From contig JAUHJS010000001.1 in NCBI GenBank assembly GCA_030412945.1, positions 511,709 through 575,708 of the forward strand: DNA of 64,000 nt. The letters are read 5' to 3'. This DNA is from Shiella aurantiaca (GTDB taxonomy: Bacteria; Bacteroidota; Bacteroidia; Cytophagales; Cyclobacteriaceae). Positions 55,577 to 63,878 of this stretch are shown here, piece by piece (within the stretch, counting starts at the first letter, position 1; every line of letters begins with the position of its first letter). Under the pieces are notes generated by a model. That model was not told the DNA's origin and searched no databases. It was given only the letters and a program-made list of their open reading frames with translations. The translations under genes were made by a program, and so were the position numbers.

Positions 55577-55608
55577 CTATTTTATTACCTCTTACTGAAA
55601 TAAAATAG
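55577..55608. promoter_or_regulatory. AT-only inverted repeat upstream of XRE regulator
   Basis: CTATTTTATT (55577-55586) and AATAAAATAG (55599-55608) are perfect 10-bp inverted arms around 12 bases. It lies 92 bases before the XRE start. A weak stem with no T-run argues against a terminator; an operator is possible. Confidence 0.4.
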
Positions 55609-55700
55609 CAGCTTTTCAATAGTCCTTCTCTCCTTAATTAATCCAGTAAAATACATTACCCTCGCATTATACAGATTGTCTGTTGATCTAAGAAGACAAT

Positions 55701-55988
55701 ATGTATCATCTTGTACCAATGATAAATGAGGACTTGATAAAAGAGTTTGGTTTAAGGATAAGACAACTTAGAACTCTAAAAAAAATTAGCCAAGAGGAAC
55801 TGTCCTTTGAAACAGGCTTTCATAGAACCTATATTGGAATGATTGAAAGAGGCGAGAGAAATATTTCTTTATCACACATTGCTGTATTTGCCAAAGCTTT
55901 TGAGCTAAATGTATCTGAACTATTAGATTTTAGAGATATTAACCCAAATCATACTTTCAAGAACTACCAAACAAAAACAATTGAATAA
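55701..55988 (+). CDS. XRE-family regulator, controller-protein-like
   Basis: A 95-residue DNA-binding protein. The helix-turn-helix runs RIRQLRTLKKISQEELSFE then TGFHRTYIGMIERGERNISL, which closely fits controller proteins of restriction-modification systems (HRTYI and ERGxRN). In-frame ATGs are at 55701 and 55719; the first follows AGAAGACA. The stop overlaps the start of the nuclease-like gene (TAATG), so the pair is translationally coupled. Base composition is much more AT-rich than the flanks, pointing to acquisition. Confidence 0.85.
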   Translation: MYHLVPMINEDLIKEFGLRIRQLRTLKKISQEELSFETGFHRTYIGMIERGERNISLSHIAVFAKAFELNVSELLDFRDINPNHTFKNYQTKTIE

Positions 55989-56458
55989 TGTCAAGGAAAC
56001 ACTCGTTTATATTGACATTATCAAACAATGTCACAGAAAAAGAAGGGGTCAATTATCTGATTGAAAATTATACCGGATTTTTTAAAATTGATTTGGCCAC
56101 AAAAAAAGAACTCCTCGACTTACTTAAAATAGACCATAGGTTCCTTCAAGCATTTGACCTTATTTATGTTCCTGATATGGTCGGAAAAGAAGTGACTTCA
56201 AATTTTCTTCAAACCTATTTAGAGGATATTATTCTAGTAGAATTAAAAACAACGAAAAAATACTTACCGGAAAACCCAAAGGGCTTTTTCTTTGGGGCAA
56301 CAGAAAACGAGTTTAATTTCGGAAAAATACTTGGGGATAGATTTAGATTTTGTTTTGTAAGTATCAATGAAAAAGGCTCATCATATTCATTAAAGACCAT
56401 TGAAGAATTGGAAGCTCTAATTAAAAACAAGCGAATTCAATATCAAATCAATTTATAG
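55988..56458 (+). CDS. PD-(D/E)XK nuclease-like protein
   Basis: A 156-residue protein. The segment AFDLIYVPDMVGKEV leads into DIILVELKTTKKYLP, where E-L-K after hydrophobic residues is the (D/E)XK site; the following GFFFGATENEFNFGKIL and DRFRFCFVSI match the pattern after the active site in DUF3883 and Mrr-like nucleases. The N-terminal 60 residues are helical and could bind DNA. Coupled to a controller-like regulator, it could be a restriction enzyme, but no methyltransferase is encoded nearby. Family assignment is by motif reading only. Confidence 0.65.
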   Translation: MSRKHSFILTLSNNVTEKEGVNYLIENYTGFFKIDLATKKELLDLLKIDHRFLQAFDLIYVPDMVGKEVTSNFLQTYLEDIILVELKTTKKYLPENPKGFFFGATENEFNFGKILGDRFRFCFVSINEKGSSYSLKTIEELEALIKNKRIQYQINL

Positions 56459-56761
56459 TTGAATTCTAATTTCATCATAATTGATTTGTTCAATGTGAAA
56501 TAATATATTTTTGAAATCATCTTCATTGCAATTTCCAAATTCTAGTCTTTGAAATAAGGAATAGACTTCATTGTAAGGTTCCATTGTCCGCTCTCCATCT
56601 TCGTCCAATTCCCAATCAAATGTCTCGGCCCATTCATAAAACTCTGGAAGGATTCTATCTTTGTTACTTTCTATTAGCGAGATGTTCATTTTTAGACAGC
56701 TTTTTAGTTGTTGATAGAAATCATTTTTTGAGGAACAAAGAATATTGAAAGAGATAATCAA
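56453..56761 (-). CDS. Hypothetical acidic protein in low-GC islet
   Basis: A 102-residue soluble, acidic, helical protein (YEWAETFDWELDEDGERTM, EVYSLFQRLEFGNCNEDDF). The start is TTG (56761) preceded by the purine-rich AAGAAGAGA; the alternative is the ATG at 56689 (78 residues). Its end overlaps the nuclease-like gene by 6 bases, tail to tail. AT-rich like its neighbour. I do not recognise it; small acidic proteins next to nucleases are sometimes inhibitors, which is only a guess here. Confidence 0.5.
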   Translation of the reverse strand: MIISFNILCSSKNDFYQQLKSCLKMNISLIESNKDRILPEFYEWAETFDWELDEDGERTMEPYNEVYSLFQRLEFGNCNEDDFKNILFHIEQINYDEIRIQL

Positions 56762-56811
56762 TCTCTTCTTTCAATTAAGTAGGTAGTGTCTCTTAGGGCT
56801 AAACTCCACCC

Positions 56812-58284
56812 TTACTTCTCCTCCAACTCTGGCAAGCTAATAGCATCGAAGGCACTAGGCTGGGCCATTAGGGCTTCTATGGCTTCGCTGGTACGTGGGG
56901 CTTTGTCGGAAAGTAGTTCGCAGCCATCTTTGGTAATCAAAAAATCATCTTCTATCCGCACCGGAATATTCCACCAACGCTCTTCGGTAGGGCTACCTTC
57001 GGTGATGTAAATCCCTGGCTCGATGGTAATAATCATATTTTCTTCCAGCTTTTTATATTCGCCCCTATCGTGCACATCCAGCCCAATATGGTGGCAACAG
57101 CCATGCGGATAGTAGCGGTTACGGCCTGTTTCGGGGTTGATGATATCTTTTTTATCAAGACTTTTATAAATCCCCAGTTCCACCAAGCCTTCATTAATCA
57201 CCTTGCTGGTAGCTTCGTACAATTCGGAAAACGTGGTGCCGGGTTTACAAATGGCCATAGCCGCTTCCTGGGCTTTATACACAAGGTCATAAATCTGCTT
57301 TTGTTCCTTGCTAAATGTACCACTCACTGGAATGGTGCGTGTAACATCGGCCGTATAGCCATGATATTCAGCACCTAAATCCATCAGAATCAGCTCGTCA
57401 CTCTTAATTTCGGGTTTATAATTTTCGATATAGTGCAGCACGCAGCCATTGTGGCCTGCTCCTACTATGCTGGGGTAGCCTTCGTATTCAGCCCTGTATT
57501 TTTTATAAATGTATTCGTGCATGCCTTGCACCTCAGTTTCGGACATACCGGGGCGTATGGCTTTCATCACCTCCGCTTGGGCAAGAGCAGAAATATCTAC
57601 CGCTTTGCGCAGCAAGGAAACCTCTTCTTTGGTTTTTATACCGCGCATTTCGTCCATAATCTTAGGCAAAGTAGCATGATCGATGCGGGTATTTTTAGGC
57701 TCTATGGACAAGTCATTGGTTTTATAGCCTACCTTCTCTTTGAAAGTCTGAATCAAATCGTACAAATCCCCTTCTTCGTTAAGATTGCGCACATCGTCTT
57801 CAAACTCAAAAAACATCACCTTATCAAACTGGGTGAAATCGGGTGCTTTCTGAGCGAATTCCGCTCCTTCCAGCGCCATTTGCAGGCCTAGTTCTTCCAT
57901 GGCTTCTTGGGTGCTGGTACGGCCACCATCGTACAGCTCGGCCAAGGCATTGCGTGAGCGGATAAATATAATTTCGTTTACTTTTCCTTGCCCGTAGTCA
58001 ATCGCCTCTTTGGTGATAATCAACACCGCATGGGGTTCATTATGCCCGGTAAGGTAATAGAAATCAGGATCTTGATGGTAGATATAATCCACATCATTGG
58101 AGCGGTTGCGCACGGCATTAGAGAAAAAAACCGCTACCGAGTTAGCTGGCATTTTGCTTCTTAGCACTGCCCTACGTTCTTTATGAAAATCAGAAGAAAG
58201 AAAATCATTGTAATGCGGATTTTGCGCCCACACAGAGGCTAGGCTCAAGGTACACAAGGTGGCAAGAAGGAGGAAAAATTTCAT
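56812..58284 (-). CDS. Secreted Xaa-Pro aminopeptidase (PepP-type, M24)
   Basis: A 490-residue exported peptidase; signal FFLLLATLCTLSLASVWAQ. The N-terminal domain (about 30-190, with DVDYIYHQDPDFYYLTGHNE) is followed by a pita-bread domain with dinuclear metal ligands in MDLGAEYHGYTADVTRT, HGCCHHIGLDVHD, ITIEPGIYI and RIEDDFLIT. It removes N-terminal residues before proline, probably in the periplasm. The frame opens at 58320; the ATG at 58284 starts the signal. Confidence 0.92.
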   Translation of the reverse strand: MKFFLLLATLCTLSLASVWAQNPHYNDFLSSDFHKERRAVLRSKMPANSVAVFFSNAVRNRSNDVDYIYHQDPDFYYLTGHNEPHAVLIITKEAIDYGQGKVNEIIFIRSRNALAELYDGGRTSTQEAMEELGLQMALEGAEFAQKAPDFTQFDKVMFFEFEDDVRNLNEEGDLYDLIQTFKEKVGYKTNDLSIEPKNTRIDHATLPKIMDEMRGIKTKEEVSLLRKAVDISALAQAEVMKAIRPGMSETEVQGMHEYIYKKYRAEYEGYPSIVGAGHNGCVLHYIENYKPEIKSDELILMDLGAEYHGYTADVTRTIPVSGTFSKEQKQIYDLVYKAQEAAMAICKPGTTFSELYEATSKVINEGLVELGIYKSLDKKDIINPETGRNRYYPHGCCHHIGLDVHDRGEYKKLEENMIITIEPGIYITEGSPTEERWWNIPVRIEDDFLITKDGCELLSDKAPRTSEAIEALMAQPSAFDAISLPELEEK

Positions 58285-58403
58285 GGCATGTCTGTTTGAA
58301 AATGAAGATAGCGTTCTCATCCGATTTTCCCAAACCGAGTATGATAAGCGGAAAAATGAAGTCGATTACGTTCTTTCTAGGCTTTTATCGGAACGGGAGA
58401 ATA

Positions 58404-59411
58404 TCAATAGGCAAGGGAATCGACAGGTTGCAAACCCAATACTTCTTCTACAAACTGAAAGGTAGCGTTTCGTACATTGGGCAAATCCTGCGAGGTGAGA
58501 TAAGAACCTATCACATGGTGACCCGCCTCAGGAAAGGCCACTTTTCGCTTTAGGGAATCGGGCGTACCGAGTTGTTCAAACATATCCAGAATGGCCTCCA
58601 CCGAAACGGTATTGTCTTGATGCTCCTCATCTTTATAATAATAGCCTAAAAATACGGGCTGTTCAATCTGAACAAAAGTAGCAGGGCGCATGGTTTGGCG
58701 TACCATGCCTTGCAGCTGGGTAAGCACTTCCAAGCGGTAGCGGTTGGTCCAATATTGGGCGCGCAGGCTATCCAAAGGCCATGAATGGTAATTGCTCCCT
58801 TTCACCAATTGAGCCAGTTGAAGTCCCCAGGGTTTATCCAGAAGTGTGGCACTGGCATCGTAAATCTTAATATTGGGCGAATAGAGAATAAATCCAGCTA
58901 TTTCCGGCTGATGGGCTCCTAGGTACAAAGCCAAACTTCCTCCGGTGCTGGTGCAGAGCAATATAACTTTTTTGCCCAGTTTCTTCCCTACCGCAATGGC
59001 CTCAGCCGCGCTGGCTATCATTTGCGAAGCCGTTAGGTTCAGCATGGGCTCTTCCTCGGCCAATCCGTGTCCCGCCAAGCGAGGCAAGTACAAGTTACAC
59101 CCATAGCGCTGAGCCAGTTCGCGATGCAGCGGCTCGCCCTCAGCCTGACTGGCAGAAAAACCATGCAGGTACACGATGCTGTATTCGGTAATTTGATGAG
59201 TAGAATCCGCCCAAATAATGCGCGCTTCATTGTCCTCTTTAATCAAAGGATTTTGCTCCTCTCGGTGAGTAATAAAGCTGTCTAATGACTGCGCAGAAAG
59301 TTTTAGCTCAGGCACAGAAGTAGAAAGTGTAGGTATTTTGGCCTTAGGTCCGAGGGCATAGACAGCTACCAATACTACAAGGCCAATGAGAAATCCTTTT
59401 AAAAAACGCAT
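58404..59411 (-). CDS. Membrane-anchored alpha/beta hydrolase
   Basis: A 335-residue protein with an N-terminal anchor (GFLIGLVVLVAVYALG). VYLHGFSASQAEGEPLHREL is the oxyanion region, LLCTSTGGSLAL the nucleophile elbow (Ser in TSTGG rather than GxSxG), and PEAGHHVIGSY carries the catalytic His. It resembles carboxylesterases and monoacylglycerol lipases. The substrate is unknown. Confidence 0.82.
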   Translation of the reverse strand: MRFLKGFLIGLVVLVAVYALGPKAKIPTLSTSVPELKLSAQSLDSFITHREEQNPLIKEDNEARIIWADSTHQITEYSIVYLHGFSASQAEGEPLHRELAQRYGCNLYLPRLAGHGLAEEEPMLNLTASQMIASAAEAIAVGKKLGKKVILLCTSTGGSLALYLGAHQPEIAGFILYSPNIKIYDASATLLDKPWGLQLAQLVKGSNYHSWPLDSLRAQYWTNRYRLEVLTQLQGMVRQTMRPATFVQIEQPVFLGYYYKDEEHQDNTVSVEAILDMFEQLGTPDSLKRKVAFPEAGHHVIGSYLTSQDLPNVRNATFQFVEEVLGLQPVDSLAY

Positions 59412-59585
59412 AATGGTTGGATATTATTCCCACAAGATAGTACTATCCCTGAATTTATCCACCAAGGCAGGATTGGAAATACATTCAAGTGACTCTAATT
59501 ACCTCTAATCCGTAAAATCATACGCTTGTGTAAATTACCCCCGATAGAATAGAAAAAATCCGTCTTTAGTATCAAAATCCTCTCT

Positions 59586-60854
59586 ATGAAAAACTTATAC
59601 CCCATCCTTCTCCTGCTTGCTTGCTTATCAGGAAGTGTGCAGGCACAAAATCCTCTGAACGAATACTATACAAAAGCCCAAAAGGCCTATGAAACTGGAG
59701 ATTTTAGGAGTTACAGCCTCTTTATGCTGAAATGCGACTCCATTCGTCCCTTGCATCCGGTCATTTTGCAAAATCTGGCAGGAAGCTACGCCCTTAGTAA
59801 ACAGGAAGAAAAAGCATTTGAAACGTTGTACCGCTTGATTCGGTTCAAGGCTTCGCCTTCACTTTGGGAGGATGCGGATTTGGCATCCCTCAAAAAATCT
59901 TCCGCCTATGCCGCTTTGCAGACCGAATGGCAAGCCGAGCAAGCACCCATTTTGCGCAGCGATACCTTGTTTACAATGGCCGATAGTACCGCTCACCTTG
60001 AATCGGTGGTATTCGATACCCTCACTCAGCGCTTCTTTATGGGCAGCGTGCACCACCGCATGATTTACCAACGTAATGCACAAGGGGAAATCAGCCCATT
60101 TACGCAAGCACACGATTCCATTATGGCGATTCTGGGAATTGCCATCGACTACAAGCGTTCCCTGCTCTGGGCCAGCAGCAGCGCCACGCCTGAGATGCGC
60201 AACTATGATAAAACCCTAGAAGGAAAAAGCTATATTTTAGGCTTTGACTTAGCCACAGGAGCCCTACGCTATCGCTTGGAAGGCCCCACAGAATCGTTTC
60301 ATTTTTTTGGAGATGTTTTGGTAGATGCACAAGGCACTATTTGGGTGTCAGATAGTGGTTCGCCCATACTTTACCGAATTTCTAATCCCGAAAAAGGAAT
60401 AGAAACCGTGAGCAGCACTCCAGCGCTTTCCATTCAAGGTTTGGCGCTGCATCCCAACGGTAAATACCTATACTTTAGCGATTATACCTCGGGGGTATAT
60501 ATTTATCACCTCGGTACTCAGGAAATAAAAAGATTACCCTACAACCCACAGCTTTATTCTATGAAAGGAATAGACGGCTTGTATTTTTATGATAATCAAC
60601 TGATTGCTACACATAATGGTACTGACCCCATGCGAGTGGTTGCCTATCAATTAAATGAGGAAGGAACCGAACTTATTGGAAGGAAAGTTTTGGAAAATAA
60701 TCATCCAGCCTTTTTTGAACCCACTTTGGGAATGATACACCATGACCAGCTATACTTTGTGGCCAATAGCGCTTGGAGAAGCTATGATAAAAACGGACAG
60801 CCCATTCCGGCCTTATTAAGGCGGCCTTTGGTTTTTAAGATGCCTTTAAAATAG
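59586..60854 (+). CDS. Secreted TPR plus SMP-30-like propeller protein
   Basis: A 422-residue exported protein; signal LYPILLLLACLSGSVQAQ. Residues about 25-110 look like one or two tetratricopeptide repeats (YYTKAQKAYETGDFRSY). From about 130 a six-bladed propeller resembles SMP-30/gluconolactonase or NHL domains (DVLVDAQGTIWVSDSG, GLALHPNGKYLYFSDYTSG). It may be a sensor or lactonase in the periplasm. It ends at a strong bidirectional terminator. Confidence 0.78.
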   Translation: MKNLYPILLLLACLSGSVQAQNPLNEYYTKAQKAYETGDFRSYSLFMLKCDSIRPLHPVILQNLAGSYALSKQEEKAFETLYRLIRFKASPSLWEDADLASLKKSSAYAALQTEWQAEQAPILRSDTLFTMADSTAHLESVVFDTLTQRFFMGSVHHRMIYQRNAQGEISPFTQAHDSIMAILGIAIDYKRSLLWASSSATPEMRNYDKTLEGKSYILGFDLATGALRYRLEGPTESFHFFGDVLVDAQGTIWVSDSGSPILYRISNPEKGIETVSSTPALSIQGLALHPNGKYLYFSDYTSGVYIYHLGTQEIKRLPYNPQLYSMKGIDGLYFYDNQLIATHNGTDPMRVVAYQLNEEGTELIGRKVLENNHPAFFEPTLGMIHHDQLYFVANSAWRSYDKNGQPIPALLRRPLVFKMPLK

Positions 60855-60881
60855 AAAAAGCCCTCGGATTGAGGGCTTTTT
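60855..60881. terminator. Bidirectional terminator
   Basis: Stem GCCCTC/GAGGGC (60860-60865, 60871-60876) with a 5-base loop, five A before and five T after. It ends the rightward gene at 60854 and the leftward ureohydrolase at 60884. Confidence 0.85.
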
Positions 60882-60883
60882 GC

Positions 60884-61939
60884 TTATTTCTTGAGTTTCA
60901 ACTTGCCTTGCGATACCGCCATCAAGTTACACATGCGGTACAAAGCACGCGCTCCCACGTTTCCGTCCCACTCATCTTCTCCGGGCGCTACCTCGTTGAG
61001 ATCAAAACCGATGATTTTTTTGCCTGAAAGCACCACTTGCTTGAATAGGTACATCACTTGCTCCAGTTCAAAACCTCCGGCCACAGGAGTTCCTGTGTGT
61101 GGGCAAAGTTTGGGGTCAAGTCCATCGATATCAAAACTGATATATACTTTATCAGGCAATTCGGCTATGATTTCATCACACCACTGGCGCCACGTTTTGC
61201 CTTCGTATTGCGATTCTTTGATGGCTTTATCGTAGAAAGTTGTCACACGGCCTTTGGAATTGGCCGATAGTTCCGCCTCTTCTTGGCAATAGTCGCGGAT
61301 ACCTACTTGCACCAGCTTGGCAACTTCTTTTATTTTCAGCGCATTGTACATAATACTGGCATGCGAATAGGTAAAGCCTTCGTAGGCTTCGCGCAAGTCG
61401 GCATGGGCATCGATTTGCAAAATGCCAAACTTCCCATGTGTTTCAGCCATGGCCTGCATAATACCCAGCGGAGTACTATGATCACCACCCAAAAGACAAA
61501 CCATTTTTTTAGTCTTGATATGTTCCAAGGCCGTTTCTTTCACCCATTCATTCAGCTTTTCGGCTTGCTCATCTACCTGGCGTGGAACAGGAGCAAACTT
61601 CATGCGGTCGAGCTTTGGACTTCCGTTTTCTAGCCAATCAATATACTGGGAGGCGATTTTGCGCCATTTTTTACTTTTCTTCGCCCATTTTTCACTAATG
61701 GGCAGCATACTGATGCCGAGTTTCCAGGCATCGGGGATATCATCTACATATAAATCTACCTGGGAGGAAGCTCCTAAAACAGCCTCAGGGCCTAGGGCTG
61801 CTCCATCGGCATAAGATACAGTAACATCCCAAGGTACAGGAATTACTACCAGCTGTGCATCATCTGTTTGAAAGGGCAGTCCGAAAAGACTTCCTTGAAG
61901 GCCTACCCCACTTGGGTCATATTGGTCAAGATTTGGCAT
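60884..61939 (-). CDS. Agmatinase/arginase-family ureohydrolase
   Basis: A 351-residue Mn-dependent ureohydrolase. The metal ligands are GGDHSTP, QIDAHADL and SFDIDGLDP, all intact. It may release urea from agmatine to give putrescine, or act on arginine or formiminoglutamate. An insertion of about 50 residues before GGDHS is typical of the Bacteroidota agmatinase-like form. The frame opens at TTG (61945); the ATG at 61939 (MPNLDQYDP) is used. Confidence 0.88.
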   Translation of the reverse strand: MPNLDQYDPSGVGLQGSLFGLPFQTDDAQLVVIPVPWDVTVSYADGAALGPEAVLGASSQVDLYVDDIPDAWKLGISMLPISEKWAKKSKKWRKIASQYIDWLENGSPKLDRMKFAPVPRQVDEQAEKLNEWVKETALEHIKTKKMVCLLGGDHSTPLGIMQAMAETHGKFGILQIDAHADLREAYEGFTYSHASIMYNALKIKEVAKLVQVGIRDYCQEEAELSANSKGRVTTFYDKAIKESQYEGKTWRQWCDEIIAELPDKVYISFDIDGLDPKLCPHTGTPVAGGFELEQVMYLFKQVVLSGKKIIGFDLNEVAPGEDEWDGNVGARALYRMCNLMAVSQGKLKLKK

Positions 61940-62100
61940 AATCAACTTCTTTAAGGTGCAATATTACATACATTCAAATCAAAAAACTTCATCTATCTTA
62001 TAGGTATTATCAAAATCTAAGCCCCACCTCCCGCGTGTTTAATCATTTCGTTTTGTAAAAAATAAAACTAACCAAGGCTATTTTTTCGTAAGTTCGGGGT

Positions 62101-63330
62101 ATGAAAGTGGCAGCATTCCCAAAAAACGAATCGGAAAGACTCAAAGCTTTAGAGGCTTTAGATATTTTGGATACGGTTCCTGAGAAGGAATATCAGGAGA
62201 TTGTGGAACTGGCCTCCGAAATCTGTCAATCACCCATTTCTCTGGTCACTTTGGTAGACGAAGATCGGCAATGGTTCAAAGCAAAAAAAGGCTTAGCAGC
62301 TAGTGAAACCTCTCGTAATTCCGCCTTTTGCGCTCATGCTATATTACGGCCAAATGAGCTAATGGAGGTGGAAGATACAGCCTATGATGAGCGCTTTATC
62401 GATAACCCTTTGGTACTAGGTGATCCGAATATCCGCTTTTATGCTGGCATGCCCATAAAAAGTGAATCGGGCTATCCATTGGGTACTTTATGTGTGATTG
62501 ATACTGTGCCCAGAAAACTTAATGACTTCCAAAGACAAGCTTTACAAACTCTTGCTAATCAAGTAAATAAACAACTTGAACTTAGGGAGAAGGTAGCCAA
62601 TCTGGAACGTATTCAGCGGGAATTGGAGGAGCAAAAGCAACAACTATCTGAAATGGGTGCTACTAAAGACCGCCTACTTGCCATTATTGGGCATGATTTA
62701 AAAAGTCCCCTAGTAAATATTCGCTCAACCATCTCCCTTTTTGAGGACAACAGCCTGAGCGAAAAAGAAATCAAAGAGATGTTCCCTCAGCTTGCCTCGG
62801 GGGTAGATAGTACGGTAGACCTTGTAGAAAATCTTCTCAAATGGGCACATGCCAAATTTGGCGATGAGCATACCGTTATCGAGACAGTATATCCTTTCCA
62901 GCTTGCTCAAGAAATAGGTTTGCTGTATCACCAGGCTATGAAAAAGAAGAATATTGTATTTCTAAATCATTTGGCCTCTGATTTAGCTATTCATACTGAT
63001 AAAAATGTACTTAGTTTTCTTTTCAGAAACCTTATCAGCAATGCCATCAAATTCACTTCGAATGGAAACATTAGTGTAGCCTATCGAAAGGAAAATCAAT
63101 TTCATTGCTTTCAAATCGTGGATTCCGGAATTGGAATCCCAGAAGATAAATTAGAATTGCTCTTTAGCTGGAACCAAAAGAAAGTGCGAAAAGGAACCTC
63201 TGGTGAAAAAGGAACCGGACTAGGCTTGCAAACCTGCCAAGAACTGACCGAAAAATTGGGTGGAACTCTTAGAGTAGAGAGCAAAGTGGGTCACGGAAGC
63301 ACTTTTAGTATCTTATTGCCAATTATTTAG
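62101..63330 (+). CDS. GAF-domain sensor histidine kinase
   Basis: A 409-residue cytoplasmic kinase without membrane segments. A GAF domain (about 20-160, with ISLVTLVDEDRQWFKA and AGMPIKSESGYPLGTLCVID) senses a small ligand or light. A short coiled coil leads to HisKA with His198 in IIGHDLKSP. The ATPase domain has FLFRNLISNAIKF (N box), VDSGIGIPE (G1) and GTGLGLQTC (G2). No response regulator is adjacent, so it is an orphan. The stop codon directly abuts the next ATG. Confidence 0.92.
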   Translation: MKVAAFPKNESERLKALEALDILDTVPEKEYQEIVELASEICQSPISLVTLVDEDRQWFKAKKGLAASETSRNSAFCAHAILRPNELMEVEDTAYDERFIDNPLVLGDPNIRFYAGMPIKSESGYPLGTLCVIDTVPRKLNDFQRQALQTLANQVNKQLELREKVANLERIQRELEEQKQQLSEMGATKDRLLAIIGHDLKSPLVNIRSTISLFEDNSLSEKEIKEMFPQLASGVDSTVDLVENLLKWAHAKFGDEHTVIETVYPFQLAQEIGLLYHQAMKKKNIVFLNHLASDLAIHTDKNVLSFLFRNLISNAIKFTSNGNISVAYRKENQFHCFQIVDSGIGIPEDKLELLFSWNQKKVRKGTSGEKGTGLGLQTCQELTEKLGGTLRVESKVGHGSTFSILLPII

Positions 63331-63816
63331 ATGAATTCACTTAACATTCGCAGCGCCAGACCAGCAGATGCTGCTCTTATCCTTTCCCTAATTAAAGAAC
63401 TGGCCGCATACGAAAAACTCAGCCATGAGGTAAGCGCCACTGAAGCCGATATTCAATCCGCCTTATTTATGCCACAAGCATCCGTGGAATGCGTGATAGC
63501 CGAATGGGAAGGTCTTCCCGTGGGTTTTGCCCTGTTTTTCAGCAATTTCTCTACTTTCTTGAGCAAAAAGGGGCTTTATCTGGAAGATTTGTATGTAAAA
63601 CCCGAATACCGGGGAAAGAAAATCGGGAAAAGTCTCCTGCTCCATTTAGTACAAATCGCACATGAAAGAGGCTATGGGCGCATGGAATGGGCCGTATTAG
63701 ATTGGAATACGCCTTCAATAGATTTCTACAAAAGCTTAGGTGCTTGCCCCATGGACGAGTGGACGATCTTCCGGCTAAACCGTGGGCAAATGGCGCACTT
63801 ACTAAGCGATAAATAA
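63331..63816 (+). CDS. GNAT acetyltransferase, diamine N-acetyltransferase-like
   Basis: A 161-residue GNAT enzyme. NFSTFLSKKGLYLEDLYVKP and EYRGKKIGKSLLLHLVQIA form the acetyl-CoA-binding core, and VLDWNTPSIDFYKSLGA closes it. The whole pattern is close to SAT1/SAT2-like spermidine or thialysine acetyltransferases, so a polyamine or lysine-analogue substrate is likely. It starts directly after the histidine kinase stop, with no gap. Confidence 0.88.
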   Translation: MNSLNIRSARPADAALILSLIKELAAYEKLSHEVSATEADIQSALFMPQASVECVIAEWEGLPVGFALFFSNFSTFLSKKGLYLEDLYVKPEYRGKKIGKSLLLHLVQIAHERGYGRMEWAVLDWNTPSIDFYKSLGACPMDEWTIFRLNRGQMAHLLSDK

Positions 63817-63878
63817 ATGGCCCTTTGTGCTTGTAATTCTTTCTTTTAGCCGATATTGAAGGGAGATTTCGCCCCATC

